DNA of 39,627 bases, from positions 1 through 39,627 of the forward strand of contig NZ_QAJR01000043.1 of the NCBI RefSeq assembly GCF_003852545.1, written 5' to 3'. The notes beneath the pieces are model-generated. The model did not search any database. It saw only the letters and a list, made by a program, of their open reading frames with translations, and was not told the DNA's origin. Positions 8,125 to 16,345 of the stretch are shown here, one piece after another. The stretch is from Acidovorax sp. FJL06. Lineage in GTDB: Bacteria > Pseudomonadota > Gammaproteobacteria > Burkholderiales > Burkholderiaceae_C. The position numbers and the translations under genes are program-made. Positions within the stretch are counted from its first letter, which is position 1. Every line of letters starts with the position of its first letter.

Positions 8125-8991
8125 TCAGGAAGCGCGGGCCAGGAAGCCGTCCACCAGCGCGTAATGTTCGGGCACGTTGAGTGCGGGCGCATGCCCGCAG
8201 CCGGGCACCTCCACCACCTGCGCCAGCCCACGCGCACCGGGGCCCCGCGTCAGCATCTCGGCCGTGGTGTCGCGCAGCACCAGGTCGGACTCTGCCCCGC
8301 GCAGGCACAGCACGGGGATGTCGAGCGCGTCGTAGTGGTCCCAGATCAGGTAGTCGTTGGCGTGGTGCGTGAACTGCTGCACCATGGCCGGGTCGTAGTG
8401 CGGCGTCACGCGGCCGTCGGGCAGGCGGCGCGTGCTGCTTTCGGTCAGCAGCCGCCACTGCGCGTCGCTGAGCCAGCCATAGGGCTGGTACACCTGCCGG
8501 AAGAAGGCCTCCAGCTCGGCCACGGTGTCGAATGCGGGCGGGTGGCCTGCGTAGGCCTTGATGCGCTCCAGCGCAGCATCGGCCAGGCGGGGGGCATTGT
8601 CGTTGAGCAGCAGGCTTTGGATGCGGCCCTTGAGCTGCGGCTCGAACAGGCCCGACGCGCACACCGTGCCAATCGCCCCGCCCATCGACGTGCCCACCCA
8701 GTGCGCCTTCTCGATGCCCAACTGATCGAACAGGCCGGCCGCGATGCGGGCGTAGAACGACAGGCGGTATTCGTCCAGCGGCGCGCGGGCCCACTGGCTC
8801 AGGCCCCGGCCCAGGGTGTCGGGGCAGATCACGCGATAGCGCGATGCCAGGTGGGCGGCCAGCGGGTCCATGTCGCGCCCCGTGCGCGCCAGGCCGTGCC
8901 AGGCAATCACCACCGGGGCATCGGGTGCGCCCCATTCCATGTAATGGATTTCATAGCCAGCACAGGTGGCATAGCGCGAGGTGGGGGACAT
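8125..8991 (-). CDS. alpha/beta hydrolase at end of PHB block
   Basis: A 288-residue cytoplasmic alpha/beta hydrolase. Visible parts are the oxyanion HG at 32-33, nucleophile Ser102 in GTSMGG, probable acid Asp236 in RGAESDLVL and His267 in GCGHAPALN. It is the last gene of the minus-strand PHB/ABC-transporter run, 43 bp after the second binding-protein gene. By context it could cleave imported 3-hydroxybutyrate dimers or other short esters; that is inference. No signal peptide is present, so it would act inside the cell. Confidence 0.88.
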   Translation of the reverse strand: MSPTSRYATCAGYEIHYMEWGAPDAPVVIAWHGLARTGRDMDPLAAHLASRYRVICPDTLGRGLSQWARAPLDEYRLSFYARIAAGLFDQLGIEKAHWVGTSMGGAIGTVCASGLFEPQLKGRIQSLLLNDNAPRLADAALERIKAYAGHPPAFDTVAELEAFFRQVYQPYGWLSDAQWRLLTESSTRRLPDGRVTPHYDPAMVQQFTHHANDYLIWDHYDALDIPVLCLRGAESDLVLRDTTAEMLTRGPGARGLAQVVEVPGCGHAPALNVPEHYALVDGFLARAS

Positions 8992-9034
8992 GATGGCGGC
9001 CTTGTGGAACAGAGAAAAAGAAAAGGATCGCGGC

Positions 9035-10186
9035 TCACTTCATGAGGCGGCCATTGCTGCCAATGACGGTGACCTCGACATAGCGTGAGCCGATGCGGTT
9101 GGTGGGCGAGTAGCCCAGGGTGATGCCGCCGAGGTCGTAGCTCTGCAGCGATTCGAGCGCCTTGACGACCTTGGCGCGCGTGGGCGCGGGGCCGGCGCGG
9201 CGCAGGGCCTCGACCAGCACCTTGGCGCCCAAAAACTGCTCGAAGCTGGTGTAGTTGACCTCGGCCTCGGGGGCGTACTTCTTGAGCAGCGTCTGGTATT
9301 CGCGCACCACGGGCAGCTGGGGCCGGTAGGGATAGGGCACCACCTGGCTGATGCCCAGGCCGTGCACGTTTTTCAGGCCCGCGAGCTTGACCAGCTCGGT
9401 CGGGTCCACCACCGAGATGTTGTAGAGCTGCGCGCCGCCACCCTGCTCGCGGTAGCGCTGGATGAAGGCCGCTGCGGGCTTGTTCACCGCAATCATGATG
9501 ACCGCGTGCACATCGACCGCCTTGATCGCCTTGACGGCCTCGTCGACCTTGTCGGTGTTGCGCTCGTAACCCGCAGCCACCACCACCTTGAGGTTGCGCT
9601 TGGCGAGGGCCGCTTCGACGCCCGCCAGGCCCGCCTTGCCAAAGCCGTCGTCCTGGTACATCACGGCCACGCGGTTCATGCCCAGCGTGGTGAGCTGCTG
9701 CACCATGTGTTCGGCCTCGTCGCCATAGCCCGCGCGCACATGGAAGATCCAGGGGTTGAACGGGTTGCGCAGCGATTCGCCCCCCGTGTAGGGCGCCACC
9801 AGCGCGGCGCCGCCCTGCTCCAGCACGCCATCGGCCAGCAGCTGGGTGATGTTGGCCGTGCCCGCAAAGCCGTACAGCGCCAGCACCTCGGGTTTGGCCA
9901 GCATCTCGCGGGTCAGCCGCACGGTGTCGGCCACCTTGTAGGCATCGTCGGCCACCGCCTGGCGGATGCTGGCGCCATGCACACCGCCCTGGGCATTGAC
10001 CCAGTCAAAGTAGATCTTGCCGCCCAGCACCATCTGCGCGCCGGTGCTGGCCAGCACACCGGTGAGCGGCGCCACCTGCCCCACCACAATGTCGGCCGCC
10101 TGCAGCGACGTTGGGGCCGTGGCCCCACCCCACGCCACCGCCAGCGCTGCCGCCATGCGGCGGCTCCATGTCATGACCTTGTCCAT
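9035..10186 (-). CDS. ABC transporter ligand-binding protein (second)
   Basis: A 383-residue periplasmic type I binding protein of the LivK/HAAT class. The signal peptide ends at about residue 30 (SLQA), and the mature start IVVGQVAPLTGVLASTG is the standard LivK-like opening. GYGDEAEHM and MYQDDGFGKAG mark the hinge and second lobe. It is encoded between the oligomer hydrolase and the alpha/beta hydrolase. The same transporter has another binding protein at 18011-19204 that shares little sequence with it, so the two probably differ in ligand. Confidence 0.92.
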   Translation of the reverse strand: MDKVMTWSRRMAAALAVAWGGATAPTSLQAADIVVGQVAPLTGVLASTGAQMVLGGKIYFDWVNAQGGVHGASIRQAVADDAYKVADTVRLTREMLAKPEVLALYGFAGTANITQLLADGVLEQGGAALVAPYTGGESLRNPFNPWIFHVRAGYGDEAEHMVQQLTTLGMNRVAVMYQDDGFGKAGLAGVEAALAKRNLKVVVAAGYERNTDKVDEAVKAIKAVDVHAVIMIAVNKPAAAFIQRYREQGGGAQLYNISVVDPTELVKLAGLKNVHGLGISQVVPYPYRPQLPVVREYQTLLKKYAPEAEVNYTSFEQFLGAKVLVEALRRAGPAPTRAKVVKALESLQSYDLGGITLGYSPTNRIGSRYVEVTVIGSNGRLMK

Positions 10187-10301
10187 GTCGGTTCATCCCC
10201 TTGTCGTGTGGTTCGCGGCCCCACGGGCGGCGCAGGGCACAAGGCCCATGCGCGCGCCCGACGGGGCTCTGTGGCGGCGTGCCGTGCGAAGCTCCTTCGG
10301 G

Positions 10302-12446
10302 TCAGTCGGGGATGGCGATGGCGCCCGCCGTGATGGCGATGGCGTTGGCCGCGGCCGGCGTGGTGGCCAGCGGGGGCACGTTGGCCGCCGTGATGGCCGG
10401 CGCGCTGCCCGGTGTGCCGCCGCGTGGCACGGTGCGCACGACCTGGCTGCCCGGCAAGGCCTTGCCGTTGGCCAGGTGGTCGTACACGGCATCGAGTGCC
10501 TGGTTCAGGTACACGTGCAGCGGCACATAGCGGCTGTCGTAGCCCGGCAGCACCGTGGGCAGGCCGATGAAGCCGTCGAAGTGCTGGGCGTTGGCCACTT
10601 CCATGTAGCTGAGCTTGCTGGCGGCGCCTTCCACCTTCTTGTTCAGCGCGGCGTAGGGACGCGAGGTGTGGCTCACGGGCAGCAGCGCGTCGGCGCGGCC
10701 GTGCACGATGATGGCCGGCTTGCCGCGCAGGTTGCCATTGCGGCGGGTTTCGTCCACGCCGGCCTGCAGCTTCTTGGCCGCTGCATCGGTGCCGGTGACG
10801 AGGTTGCGCAGGCACAGGGCGCCGGTCAGGTTCCAGTCGGCCACGCCGGCGTCCGAGAACGACAAGAAGTCGCGCGCGGGCCCGAACTTGCCCAGGTTGT
10901 TCACCAGGTTGATGCCGCCCGAGGGAGGCACGCCGTTGCCGGTGGCAAACATGCCGGCCAGCGCGGCGGGTGCCAGCGGCGTCACGGCGCCTGCGGCGGT
11001 GGTGGCTGCATAACTGAAACCGCACAGGTGGTCTTGCACGCTGGCGCGCGAAAGCCCGTTGGCAAAGGTCACGGCCACGGCGGGGGACACTTCAAAAGCC
11101 GCCATCGAGGCATGCAGGTCGCTGGACTCGGGCTCCCAGCCATAGGCGCGCAGCTTGTCCAGGGCCTCTTCGGCCTGCGCGGCCGTGGTGCTGGCCGACA
11201 GCAGGCCCGCCGTCTTGAGCGCCGCGCAGCGGTTGGGCGCAATGGGCAAGGCCGCGCTGGCAAACCCGGCCGCAAACGCGGCCGCAAAGGGACTGGTGCT
11301 GACCGAAGGCGCCAGCGATGCGCAGGCCTGGTAGAGGTTGGCGTAGGTGGTGAAGTCCACCAGCGTCTTGCCCGTGACGGCCACGTCGGTGCTGCCACGG
11401 CGCACCGTGACGCCGGGGCTGGCGGGCATCTCGATGGCGGGCTCGGACACGGCCACGCCGCTGATCAGGCCCTGGGTGTCCAGCTCGGCGGCCGCAATGG
11501 CCGCGCCGCCACCGTTGGAGATGCTGGATGCAATGACGATGGTGTTGGCCGGGGTCAGCGTCTTCAGGCGCTGGCCATCGGCCGTGGTGGCGCCATAGCG
11601 CTGGTTGAGCACGTAGTAGCCGAACTCCACGGCCTGCAGCGTGGTGCTGCCCCAGTCCTTCTCGGAGTTCTGGCCCGAATGCGCGTGCTTGAAGGCAAAG
11701 CGGTTGGGCGTGGCGGTGTTGAAGGCCACCAGCTCCGTGGCCGTGAGGCCCGCATTGAACGCCGCGCTCTTGCCTGCGGCCGCAGCCGTGGTGCGCGTGC
11801 CGTCGATCAGCGGCACGGTGTCGTTCATCAGGTCGTGCGGCGCGCCGCCCGTGCCCTTGTCCGAGTACGCCACGGCGCAGCCACGCTTGAGGCCCCATTC
11901 GCCCGTGGAGATGCCGCCATACACACCGCGCGAGCCCGAGGCCGTGGCGGTGATCATGCAGGGCTTCTTGGGGTCGAAGCTGGCCGGCACCTGCACCATG
12001 AGCGTGACATTCTTGCGGCCCGTGCCGTCATCGGCAAAGGCGATGTATTCGGTGCCCGCCACCTTGCCTTCGCCCGCAGTGACCTTGCCCTGGGCGTCCA
12101 CATTGGGGCCATACAGCAGGCCGTAGCCCCCCTCCTTCGTCATGTCGAGCATGGCGCGGTAATTGGTGTGGATGGCCGTGCGGCGCAGTTCCGCCGCCGT
12201 GGGCTTGAGCGGATCGGCATAGGCGGGCGGCGCGGCGGCGGCCATGCCGGTGGCGCCCAGGCCTGCGGTCAGCAGGTCGTTGCTGCTGCCGTCATAGGTG
12301 GTCTCGCTGATCGTGCCCAGATAGCCGGGCTTGGTGTTGGGGGCGGCGTTGTCACCGTTGCCGCCGCCACAGGCGGCCAGCACGGCGGCGGCCAGGGCCG
12401 CGGGAACCAAAGGACGAAAACGCGGGTTCTTCATGCTCATCTTCAT
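10302..12446 (-). CDS. 3-hydroxybutyrate oligomer hydrolase, lipoprotein
   Basis: A 714-residue D-(-)-3-hydroxybutyrate oligomer hydrolase (EC 3.1.1.22 family). These enzymes cleave the short oligomers released by PHB depolymerases to 3-hydroxybutyrate. The N-terminus is a lipoprotein signal with lipobox LAAC (Cys26), so the enzyme is probably anchored outside the inner membrane. The nucleophile is in SSISNGGG (Ser310). KPAIIVHGRADALLPVSH near 590-610 is the late conserved block with the probable acid, and NAQHFDG supplies the histidine. The start has GGAG upstream. It lies directly after livM and before the second binding protein. Confidence 0.92.
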   Translation of the reverse strand: MKMSMKNPRFRPLVPAALAAAVLAACGGGNGDNAAPNTKPGYLGTISETTYDGSSNDLLTAGLGATGMAAAAPPAYADPLKPTAAELRRTAIHTNYRAMLDMTKEGGYGLLYGPNVDAQGKVTAGEGKVAGTEYIAFADDGTGRKNVTLMVQVPASFDPKKPCMITATASGSRGVYGGISTGEWGLKRGCAVAYSDKGTGGAPHDLMNDTVPLIDGTRTTAAAAGKSAAFNAGLTATELVAFNTATPNRFAFKHAHSGQNSEKDWGSTTLQAVEFGYYVLNQRYGATTADGQRLKTLTPANTIVIASSISNGGGAAIAAAELDTQGLISGVAVSEPAIEMPASPGVTVRRGSTDVAVTGKTLVDFTTYANLYQACASLAPSVSTSPFAAAFAAGFASAALPIAPNRCAALKTAGLLSASTTAAQAEEALDKLRAYGWEPESSDLHASMAAFEVSPAVAVTFANGLSRASVQDHLCGFSYAATTAAGAVTPLAPAALAGMFATGNGVPPSGGINLVNNLGKFGPARDFLSFSDAGVADWNLTGALCLRNLVTGTDAAAKKLQAGVDETRRNGNLRGKPAIIVHGRADALLPVSHTSRPYAALNKKVEGAASKLSYMEVANAQHFDGFIGLPTVLPGYDSRYVPLHVYLNQALDAVYDHLANGKALPGSQVVRTVPRGGTPGSAPAITAANVPPLATTPAAANAIAITAGAIAIPD

Positions 12447-12490
12447 GTGCTTGTCTCCAGGAGTTTTTCTTTGCGTCTTGTTGCACAGCT

Positions 12491-12502
12491 AACCAACCAA
12501 CC
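12491..12502. repeat. AACCAACCAACC motif, copy 1
   Basis: Three tandem AACC units lie within GCACAGCTAACCAACC, in the livM to oligomer-hydrolase gap next to a 10-bp GC stem. A near-identical motif with a neighbouring GC hairpin occurs at 23957-23972. Confidence 0.7.
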
Positions 12503-12507
12503 TGCAC

Positions 12508-12541
12508 CCCGGGCCGCACCGGTTGCCCCGCGCGGCCCGGG
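12508..12541 (-). terminator. GC hairpin after livM (attenuator-like)
   Basis: A perfect 10-bp stem CCCGGGCCGC / GCGGCCCGGG with a 14-nt loop lies 4 bp past the livM stop. No T-run follows on the minus strand, so it is more likely an mRNA-stabilising or partial-stop hairpin than a full terminator. Confidence 0.5.
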
Positions 12542-12545
12542 CTGC

Positions 12546-13619
12546 TTACCCCGCCTTGCGCGCAGCTGCCGCGCGCAGGCGCCCCACCACACCGGTGGGG
12601 AAGTAGTAAACGGACAGAACGAACAGCACGCCCAGCCACAGCAGCCAGCGGTCGGGCGACAGCAGGGCAGACAGCCAGGGCAGGCCCGCCGTGGCCTCGT
12701 TGCCCAGGCGCAGCAGATCCTGCAGGTAGCTTTGCGCCACCAGAAAGAGCACGGCACCGATGGCCGAGCCGTAGACCGTGCCCATGCCGCCGATCACCAC
12801 GATGAGCAGGCAGTCCATCATGATTTCGAAGCTCAGGGACGTATCCGGCCCGTTGTAGCGCAGCCAGAGCGCGAGCATCGCGCCCGCCAGGGTGGCGAAC
12901 AGCGCCGACAGCACGCTCGATGTGGTGCGGTACACCACCACGCGGTAGCCAATGGCCTCGGCACGGAACTCGTTCTCGCGGATGGCCTGCAGCACGCGGC
13001 CAAACGGCGAGTTCACGATGCGCAGCAGTGCCAGCACCAGCGCCACGGCCGTGACGAACAGCAGGTAGTAGCAGATCAGGCGCCCGTCGATGGTGACGCC
13101 CAGGAAGGGGTCATCGAACGGCTCGAAGCTGGGCGACAGGAACTCGGGCACCTTGAAGGTCAGGCCGTCTTCGCCGCCCGTGATGTCGGACAGCTGCGAG
13201 GCCAGCGTCTGGAACGCGGCCGCCACGGCCAGCGTGATCATGGCGAAGAAGATGGCCCGCACCCGCAACGAGAACAGGCCCACCGCCAGCGACAGCAGCA
13301 GCGACAACAACAGCGCACCACCAATGCCCACGCCCAGCGCCGTCCAGGTGGGCCCCAGGCGCGTGGTGGCCACGGCAATGCCGTAGGCCCCGATGCCAAA
13401 GAACATGGTGTGCGCAAAGCTCACGATGCCGGTGTAGCCCAAGAGCAGGTCGAAGCTGGCGACCAGCACCACAAAGATCAGCACCTTGGCCGCCACCGAC
13501 AGCGCCTTGACGCCCGGGAACAGGAAGGGTGCAAACGCCAGCCCAAGGAGGATGGCCACGAGGATCACCGCCAGCACCTTGCTGCGCGGATAGTCGCCGG
13601 AGAGAAGTCGGTTCAGCAT
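12546..13619 (-). CDS. livM: LivM-type ABC permease
   Basis: A 357-residue inner-membrane permease of the hydrophobic amino-acid (HAAT) ABC family, with about ten hydrophobic segments. The LivM marker region is ENEFRAEAIGYRVVVYR near 230-246, the cytoplasmic coupling loop that contacts the ATPases. GAIGAVLFLVAQSYLQD follows near the end. The ribosome site is GAGGAG. It is 16 bp after livH. With LivH it forms the membrane channel. By context its substrate may be 3-hydroxybutyrate or related acids rather than amino acids. Confidence 0.95.
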   Translation of the reverse strand: MLNRLLSGDYPRSKVLAVILVAILLGLAFAPFLFPGVKALSVAAKVLIFVVLVASFDLLLGYTGIVSFAHTMFFGIGAYGIAVATTRLGPTWTALGVGIGGALLLSLLLSLAVGLFSLRVRAIFFAMITLAVAAAFQTLASQLSDITGGEDGLTFKVPEFLSPSFEPFDDPFLGVTIDGRLICYYLLFVTAVALVLALLRIVNSPFGRVLQAIRENEFRAEAIGYRVVVYRTTSSVLSALFATLAGAMLALWLRYNGPDTSLSFEIMMDCLLIVVIGGMGTVYGSAIGAVLFLVAQSYLQDLLRLGNEATAGLPWLSALLSPDRWLLWLGVLFVLSVYYFPTGVVGRLRAAAARKAG

Positions 13620-13635
13620 GTCTTTGGGCTCCTCT

Positions 13636-14622
13636 TCAACGGTTCGCGACCGGGTAGACGCCCTGGGGACGCCACAGCAGGATGGCCACCATCAACGCGA
13701 TGTTGGAGAACAGCGCCACCTTGGGCACCAGGAAGCCGGTGTAGTTGGCCATCAGGCCCACCAGCAGCGCGCCGATGAGCGCACCGCCCGTGCTGCCCAG
13801 GCCGCCGATGATGATCACGATGAAGATCAGCACGTTGACCTGCGCGCCCATCTGGGGCACCACGTTCTGCTGGTACAGGCCCCACATCACGCCGCCCAGG
13901 CCCGCCAGGGCCGAGCCCACCACGAACACGCCGATGAACAGGCGGCGGATGCGGTAGCCCAGGCTTTCGACCATCTCGCGGTCCTGCACGCCGGCGCGGA
14001 TGAGCAGGCCCACCTTGGTGCGCGACAGCGTCCAGGCCAGCACGCCGAACACCAGCAGGCCCACGGCCACCGCCACCAGGCGGTACTTTTCGATGGCGGC
14101 ATCGCCCACCAGCAGCGAGCCCCGCATGCCCTCGGGCAGCGGCAGCGGAATCTGCTGCGGGCCCCAGATGACCTTGATGAGTTCTTCACCAATGATCATG
14201 CCGCCCATGGTGATGAGGATCTGCTTGAGATGCTGGCCGTACACCGGCCGCACGATGAAGCGCTCGAACGCCAGGCCCACGGCGCCCGCCACGGCCATGG
14301 CCACCAGCATGGCCGGCAGCACGGCCAGCATGTTGCGCCAAAGCTGGTCGGAACCGGTCCAGTCACCCATGGCACCCAGCACACTGGTGGCCACAAAGGC
14401 CCCCAGCGCGATGAACACGCCGTGGCCGAAGTTCAGCACGTCCATGAGCCCGAACACCAGCGTGAGGCCCGAGGCAATGATGAACACGATCATGCCCATG
14501 GCAAGGCCCGCCACGGTGAGCGTGAGCCAGGTGCTGGGCGAGCCGATGAAGGGCAGCACCAGCAGCGCGAGCGCAGGCACCAGCGCCAGGGGTTTCCAGT
14601 CGAAGTCGCGGGCCATGCTCAT
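13636..14622 (-). CDS. livH: LivH-type ABC permease
   Basis: A 328-residue inner-membrane permease of the HAAT family. The motifs GLTLVFGLMDVLNFGHG (about 52-68) and RAGVQDREMVESLGYR (coupling loop, about 212-227) identify LivH. GGLGSTGGALIGALLVG lies near 275. The start follows AAGGAGG. It is separated from livF by a 124-bp gap that holds a dispersed repeat, and is followed at 16 bp by livM. Confidence 0.95.
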   Translation of the reverse strand: MSMARDFDWKPLALVPALALLVLPFIGSPSTWLTLTVAGLAMGMIVFIIASGLTLVFGLMDVLNFGHGVFIALGAFVATSVLGAMGDWTGSDQLWRNMLAVLPAMLVAMAVAGAVGLAFERFIVRPVYGQHLKQILITMGGMIIGEELIKVIWGPQQIPLPLPEGMRGSLLVGDAAIEKYRLVAVAVGLLVFGVLAWTLSRTKVGLLIRAGVQDREMVESLGYRIRRLFIGVFVVGSALAGLGGVMWGLYQQNVVPQMGAQVNVLIFIVIIIGGLGSTGGALIGALLVGLMANYTGFLVPKVALFSNIALMVAILLWRPQGVYPVANR

Positions 14623-14670
14623 GCCAGGCCTCCTTGCCGGGAGATGGAGGGATATGAGAGATGCGCAATC

Positions 14671-14730
14671 ACTACATTTTTGATAGCTGATAGCGCTTGC
14701 CAGATATGCGCTACCGGCTCAAAAGGCTTG
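14671..14730. repeat. dispersed AGCGCTT...GCGCTA repeat, copy A
   Basis: An imperfect palindromic element in the livF-livH gap. From ATAGC onward it aligns without gaps to the copies near 20941, 30102 and 34365; over 29 positions it shares 18-19 bases with the 20941 and 34365 copies. The core reads AGCGCTTGCC then, 8 bp on, GCGCTACCGGC. It is the only sizeable gap between the transporter genes. Confidence 0.7.
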
Positions 14731-14746
14731 AAGAAGCAGATACAAC

Positions 14747-15484
14747 TCATAGTGCCAACCCCAGCAGCGAGCGCTGCAGCTCCTCGTTCTCGGCCAGTTC
14801 GGCCATGCTGCCCGCATGCACCACCTGGCCGTTGTCCATCACGGCCACGGTGTCCCCGAGCCGCTTGGCGAAATTGATGTTCTGCTCGACGAGCAGGATG
14901 GTCACGCCGCTCTTCTTGAGCTGGTCGAACGCCTCGATCATGTTGTTGATGATGGCGGGCGCCAGGCCCTTGCTGGGCTCGTCCACGATGAGCAGGTCGC
15001 GTGGCTCGACGATGGCGCGGCTCACGGCCACCATCTGCTTTTGGCCGCCGCTGAGCTTGCCGGCCGGGTGGTTCCAGAACTTCTCCACGGCCGGGAAGAG
15101 CTTGAAGATCCACTGCAGCCGCGCCTCGTCCATCTGCGCCGCATTGCTGGCCTTGCGGGCGGCCAGCAGCATGTTCTCCTTCACCGTGAGGTCGGCAAAG
15201 ATGCCCATGTTCTCGGGCACGTAGGCGATGTTCATGCCCGCGATCTGCGGGGTGTTCATCGCGGTGATGTCGCGGCCAGCGAAGTGGATGGAGCCCTGCG
15301 ACGCATGCCACAGGCCCATGATGGTGCGCAGCGTGGTCGTCTTGCCCGCGCCGTTGCGGCCCAGCAGCATGGTGAGCTGGCCCTTGGGCACGGCCAGATC
15401 CACGCCGTGCAGGATGTGGTACGCGCCGATGTGCGTGTGCACGCCCTTGAGTTCGAGCAGGTGGGGGGTCGCCGTCGTGCTCAT
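14747..15484 (-). CDS. livF: LivF-type ABC ATPase
   Basis: A 245-residue cytoplasmic ATPase of the HAAT transporter. Walker A is GRNGAGKT (42-49), the ABC signature is LSGGQ (144-148), Walker B is LLIVDEP (164-170), and the switch histidine is replaced by the family's usual VEQN motif. The ATG overlaps the livG stop in ATGA, indicating translational coupling. Longer frames running into livG are not credible. It pairs with LivG to power uptake. Confidence 0.96.
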   Translation of the reverse strand: MSTTATPHLLELKGVHTHIGAYHILHGVDLAVPKGQLTMLLGRNGAGKTTTLRTIMGLWHASQGSIHFAGRDITAMNTPQIAGMNIAYVPENMGIFADLTVKENMLLAARKASNAAQMDEARLQWIFKLFPAVEKFWNHPAGKLSGGQKQMVAVSRAIVEPRDLLIVDEPSKGLAPAIINNMIEAFDQLKKSGVTILLVEQNINFAKRLGDTVAVMDNGQVVHAGSMAELAENEELQRSLLGLAL

Positions 15485-16263
15485 GCGGCCTCCTTCTCTG
15501 CGTCCTTGGAGACGCCCAGGTAGGCCTCTTGCACCACGGGCGATGCGATCACCTCGGCCGGCGGGCCATCGGCCACCAGCGTGCCGTTGGTCAGCACGAT
15601 GATGCGGTCGGCCAGCTCGCGCACCACGTCCATCTTGTGCTCCACCAGCAGGATGATCTTGGTCTTGTCTTTCTTCAGCTCGCGGATCAGGTTCAGGATC
15701 ACGGGCGCCTCGTCGTGGCTCATGCCGGCCGTGGGCTCGTCGAACATGTAGACCTGCGGCTCCAGCGCCATGAGCAGCGCCACTTCGAGCTTGCGCTGGT
15801 CGCCGTGGGGCAGGCTGGCCACCGGGGTGTCGGCGCGGTCGGTCATGGCCACGGCCTGCAGGATCACGCGGGCGCGCTGGGTGAGCGCGGTGTGGTCGCT
15901 CCAGATGCTCCACAGGTTCAAGCCCCCGCGGTGCTTGCCCTCTTGCGTGGCCTGCACGGCCAGGCGCACGTTCTCCAGCACGCTGAGGTTGGGGAACAGG
16001 TTGGTGAGCTGGAACGCCCGGCCCAGGCCCGCATGCGTGCGCGCCGAGACAGACTGGCCCGTGAGGTCCTGCCCGCCCAGCGTGACGCTGCCACTGGTGG
16101 CCTTGAGTTGCCCGGAGATCAGGTTGAAGTAGGTGGTCTTGCCCGCGCCGTTGGGGCCCACGATGGCGGTCAGCGTGCCGGGCTCGAAAGAGCAGGTCAC
16201 GCCATTGACCGCCACGTGGCCGCCGAAGCGGATGGTCAAGTCCTTGGTGGCCAAGGTGCTCAT
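15481..16263 (-). CDS. livG: LivG-type ABC ATPase
   Basis: A 260-residue cytoplasmic ATPase. Walker A is GPNGAGKT (36-43). The signature is the LivG-typical variant LPHGDQR (151-157), Walker B is YMFDEP (172-177), and the C-terminal EVIASPVVQEAYLG is characteristic of LivG. It overlaps livF by 4 bp. It lies 82 bp downstream of the PHB depolymerase gene, with a hairpin in the gap. Confidence 0.96.
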   Translation of the reverse strand: MSTLATKDLTIRFGGHVAVNGVTCSFEPGTLTAIVGPNGAGKTTYFNLISGQLKATSGSVTLGGQDLTGQSVSARTHAGLGRAFQLTNLFPNLSVLENVRLAVQATQEGKHRGGLNLWSIWSDHTALTQRARVILQAVAMTDRADTPVASLPHGDQRKLEVALLMALEPQVYMFDEPTAGMSHDEAPVILNLIRELKKDKTKIILLVEHKMDVVRELADRIIVLTNGTLVADGPPAEVIASPVVQEAYLGVSKDAEKEAA

Positions 16264-16309
16264 GGGTGGTGGTTCACTTTCACGGTCTTAGTCAATCAAT
16301 GGAAACGGT

Positions 16310-16339
16310 GGGGCGCCCTGCCTTGCGGCAGCGCGCCCC
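16310..16339 (-). terminator. hairpin between phaZ and livG
   Basis: Outer arms GGGGCGC / GCGCCCC enclose an inner TGCC-TTGC-GGCA stem-loop. It begins 6 bp past the depolymerase stop. No T-run follows on the minus strand, so partial termination or mRNA protection is more likely than full termination. Confidence 0.5.
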
Positions 16340-16345
16340 GGCACT

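Noticed and set aside
10017-13778. A 1253-codon open frame on the plus strand
   Set aside because: It is antisense to livM, the oligomer-hydrolase gene and part of the binding-protein gene, all with clear domains. Its translation is His/Gly/Arg/Ala-rich without motifs, the usual shadow of GC-rich coding DNA.
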